From the NCBI GenBank assembly GCA_035380245.1, contig DAOSXA010000003.1, forward strand, positions 62,001 through 126,000: a DNA stretch of 64,000 nt, written 5' to 3'. Under the pieces are notes generated by a model that saw only the letters and a list, made by a program, of their open reading frames with translations, did no database searches and had not been told where the DNA came from. Source of the stretch: Candidatus Zixiibacteriota bacterium (GTDB lineage Bacteria > Zixibacteria > MSB-5A5 > GN15 > FEB-12). Below are positions 62,918-64,000 of the stretch, piece by piece (the stretch's first letter is position 1; the number at the start of each line of letters is the position of its first letter). The translations under genes and the position numbers were made by a program.

Positions 62918-63609
62918 GGCTCATGGCTCCCGGATTGAGATTACTCATCATACTCAAATGACGGGCGATGACCGGGTTTCTTGCGCATCCCTGGTCGATA
63001 AGTGAGGGGGAAGCTCATCGACGAAGCATTAACAAGGGGCTGGACGGCTTTATGAGGAAATGTTGAAAAATACTAAGGGAGAATAATCCCTCTGACGCCT
63101 AATGTCAAATAGCTCCGTACTCGTTCCGTGAGTGACTCGATGTGGCCTGTATTATTGACATGTCAAACAAGGCGCAGGGCTTTTTTCAACAAATCCGGTC
63201 TGAAGATTCTCCTGGGTTTGGCGTTATTGCTTGTGTAACTATTCTCAGTAAAATGACGCGGATTTGAAACAAATGTTTAATGCCAGACGGTATTTATAAG
63301 TTGTTCTATCACCAGGTATTCCATTCTTGGCATCCACACCGGTTTGCCGATGATAAGTTATTGACAGTTCGTATGGTATGTGCTTTATTACCACTGTTGG
63401 TAATACCGATACCACTCAAGAAGCGACGATATAGATCTTCCGCTCTTTATTAGTGCAACAGATAAAACGAATCAATAACTGAAGCAGTTAGCGCTCGGGC
63501 TGAATTACAGTCTTGCTGTGCCTCTTGATCGGTAACTTCGGCGTTATCCAACGCGGAGAGCAGAATTCACCGTTGATGGGAAACTACATACCTGAGGAGG
63601 ACAAACTAT
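62918..63609. other. Intergenic region carrying MITE-like copy 3
   Basis: About 690 bases between divergent secreted-protein genes. Apart from the inverted-repeat-bounded element at 63061-63191, I see no gene or RNA; promoters for both flanking genes must lie here but no clear consensus boxes were found. Confidence 0.5.
63061..63191. mobile_element. MITE-like element, copy 3 (131 bp, diverged)
   Basis: It has the same TGTTGAAAAA/TTTTTCAACA termini as copies 1 and 2 and similar internal blocks (GGAGAATAATCCC, TGTGGCCTGTATTATTGACA) but is ten bases shorter and much more diverged. Its existence at a third unrelated site supports a dispersed family. Confidence 0.55.
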
Positions 63610-64000
63610 ATGATGGGACAAGAGAGAGTGAGGAAGTTCTGTCTGGTCTGCGGTCTGGTACTCGTTTTGACCGTAGCTGTATTGGCCGGAACCGCCACCT
63701 GGCCAAATCGCTTCGTGAACATTACCAGTACTCCGGGTACGGAGCAAATCAATGCTGATGTGGCAAGAAATGAGATAATGCCGGGTGAAATTTATGCCGC
63801 CTGGACCGAGTTCACTGCCGCCGGGTTTGGTTTGTCGTCGATTGGCTATGGTTTTTCACCCGATAATGGACTCACCTGGGCATCGGCGATACAAACACCG
63901 CCGCTGCCGTATTCCTCGGAATGGAATCCAGCCCTGGCGGCAATTCCTACCGCAGGTTCACCGATAGGTGCGTTCATGCTGGTTGATGCAGCCTATGGCC
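63610..64000 (+). CDS. Secreted protein, 3' end beyond the window
   Basis: A partial gene cut by the right edge. ATG 63610 (a second ATG follows at 63613) has GAGGAGG nine bases upstream. The frame stays open for 130 codons to the edge. The product begins MMGQERVRKFCLVCGLVLVL, a signal peptide ending near AVLAGT, followed by RFVNITSTPGTEQINADVAR, YAAWTEFT and YGFSPDNGLTWASAI. The last piece resembles the sialidase-type BNR/Asp-box (SxDxGxTW), so a beta-propeller of the exo-sialidase-like or BNR-repeat superfamily is likely. The remainder would decide. Confidence 0.7.
   Translation, partial: MMGQERVRKFCLVCGLVLVLTVAVLAGTATWPNRFVNITSTPGTEQINADVARNEIMPGEIYAAWTEFTAAGFGLSSIGYGFSPDNGLTWASAIQTPPLPYSSEWNPALAAIPTAGSPIGAFMLVDAAYG

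Noticed and set aside
63513..63758. 81-codon ORF near the right edge
   Set aside because: It overlaps, in another frame, a better supported secreted-protein gene starting at 63610 with a strong ribosome site and signal peptide.

Overview
The window looks like a chromosomal stretch from an uncultured, diderm bacterium of the FCB group. The best fit is a Zixibacteria-like lineage. This is an inference from three things: several secreted proteins end in a FlgD-like C-terminal sorting module; others end in dockerin-like pairs of the form DISDLVYLVSYMFQ; and the primary sigma factor is short and lacks region 1.1, as in Bacteroidetes/Chlorobi. Candidate promoters look like ordinary sigma-70 sites, and most genes have clear Shine-Dalgarno (SD) sites. 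GTG and TTG starts occur. No 16S gene is present, so the placement is not proven.

Layout. 86-3203: arsenic-type operon (arsR, ArsP-like permease, mini-thioredoxin, ArsF-like and ArsG-like proteins) with a promoter and overlapping operator. 3558-3644: tRNA-Leu(CAG). 3766-8330: D-glucuronyl C5-epimerase-like lipoprotein and two GT-C membrane glycosyltransferases. 8404-10847: primary sigma factor and a DegP-type protease. 11133-16337: class II aldolase, a lysine-less aminotransferase homologue, folB, folK, deoxynucleoside kinase, panB, then a DUF3078 outer-membrane protein. 16338-18308: palindromic repeats and a kinase-pseudokinase. 18390-22388: a cohesin-like secreted protein, and an active HtrA translationally coupled to a triad-less HtrA. 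22764-26435: ECF sigma factor with three envelope proteins (two toastrack-like, one bactofilin-like membrane protein). 26548-34151: lipoprotein, tsaD, YbbR protein, beta-propeller protein, M20 hydrolase, endonuclease V, DUF4846-like protein, AhpD-like protein. 34316-37821: DinB protein, YhaM-like nuclease, FetAB-like exporter, P-loop kinase.

37816-42568 is accessory in character. It holds two 141-bp inverted-repeat-bounded elements, and a tRNA-Ser(GGA) whose 3' end is repeated 2 kb downstream, bracketing a small island with two cargo genes. A VIT1-type transporter and a metal-ligand-deficient M28 homologue follow. 42717-55293 is dominated by three large secreted proteins (1740, 568 and 1655 aa). 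56305-60392 encodes a NarL-type two-component system whose kinase has a predicted extracytoplasmic propeller. 60965-62917 is a dockerin-bearing M14 carboxypeptidase. A third, diverged inverted-repeat element lies at 63061-63191, and a secreted-protein gene runs off the right edge.

A recurring theme is enzyme folds that have lost catalytic residues: the aminotransferase, one HtrA, the second kinase domain, the M28 homologue and, by one residue, endonuclease V. Several sit beside an apparently intact partner, which suggests regulatory or scaffold roles rather than decay. That reading is inference.
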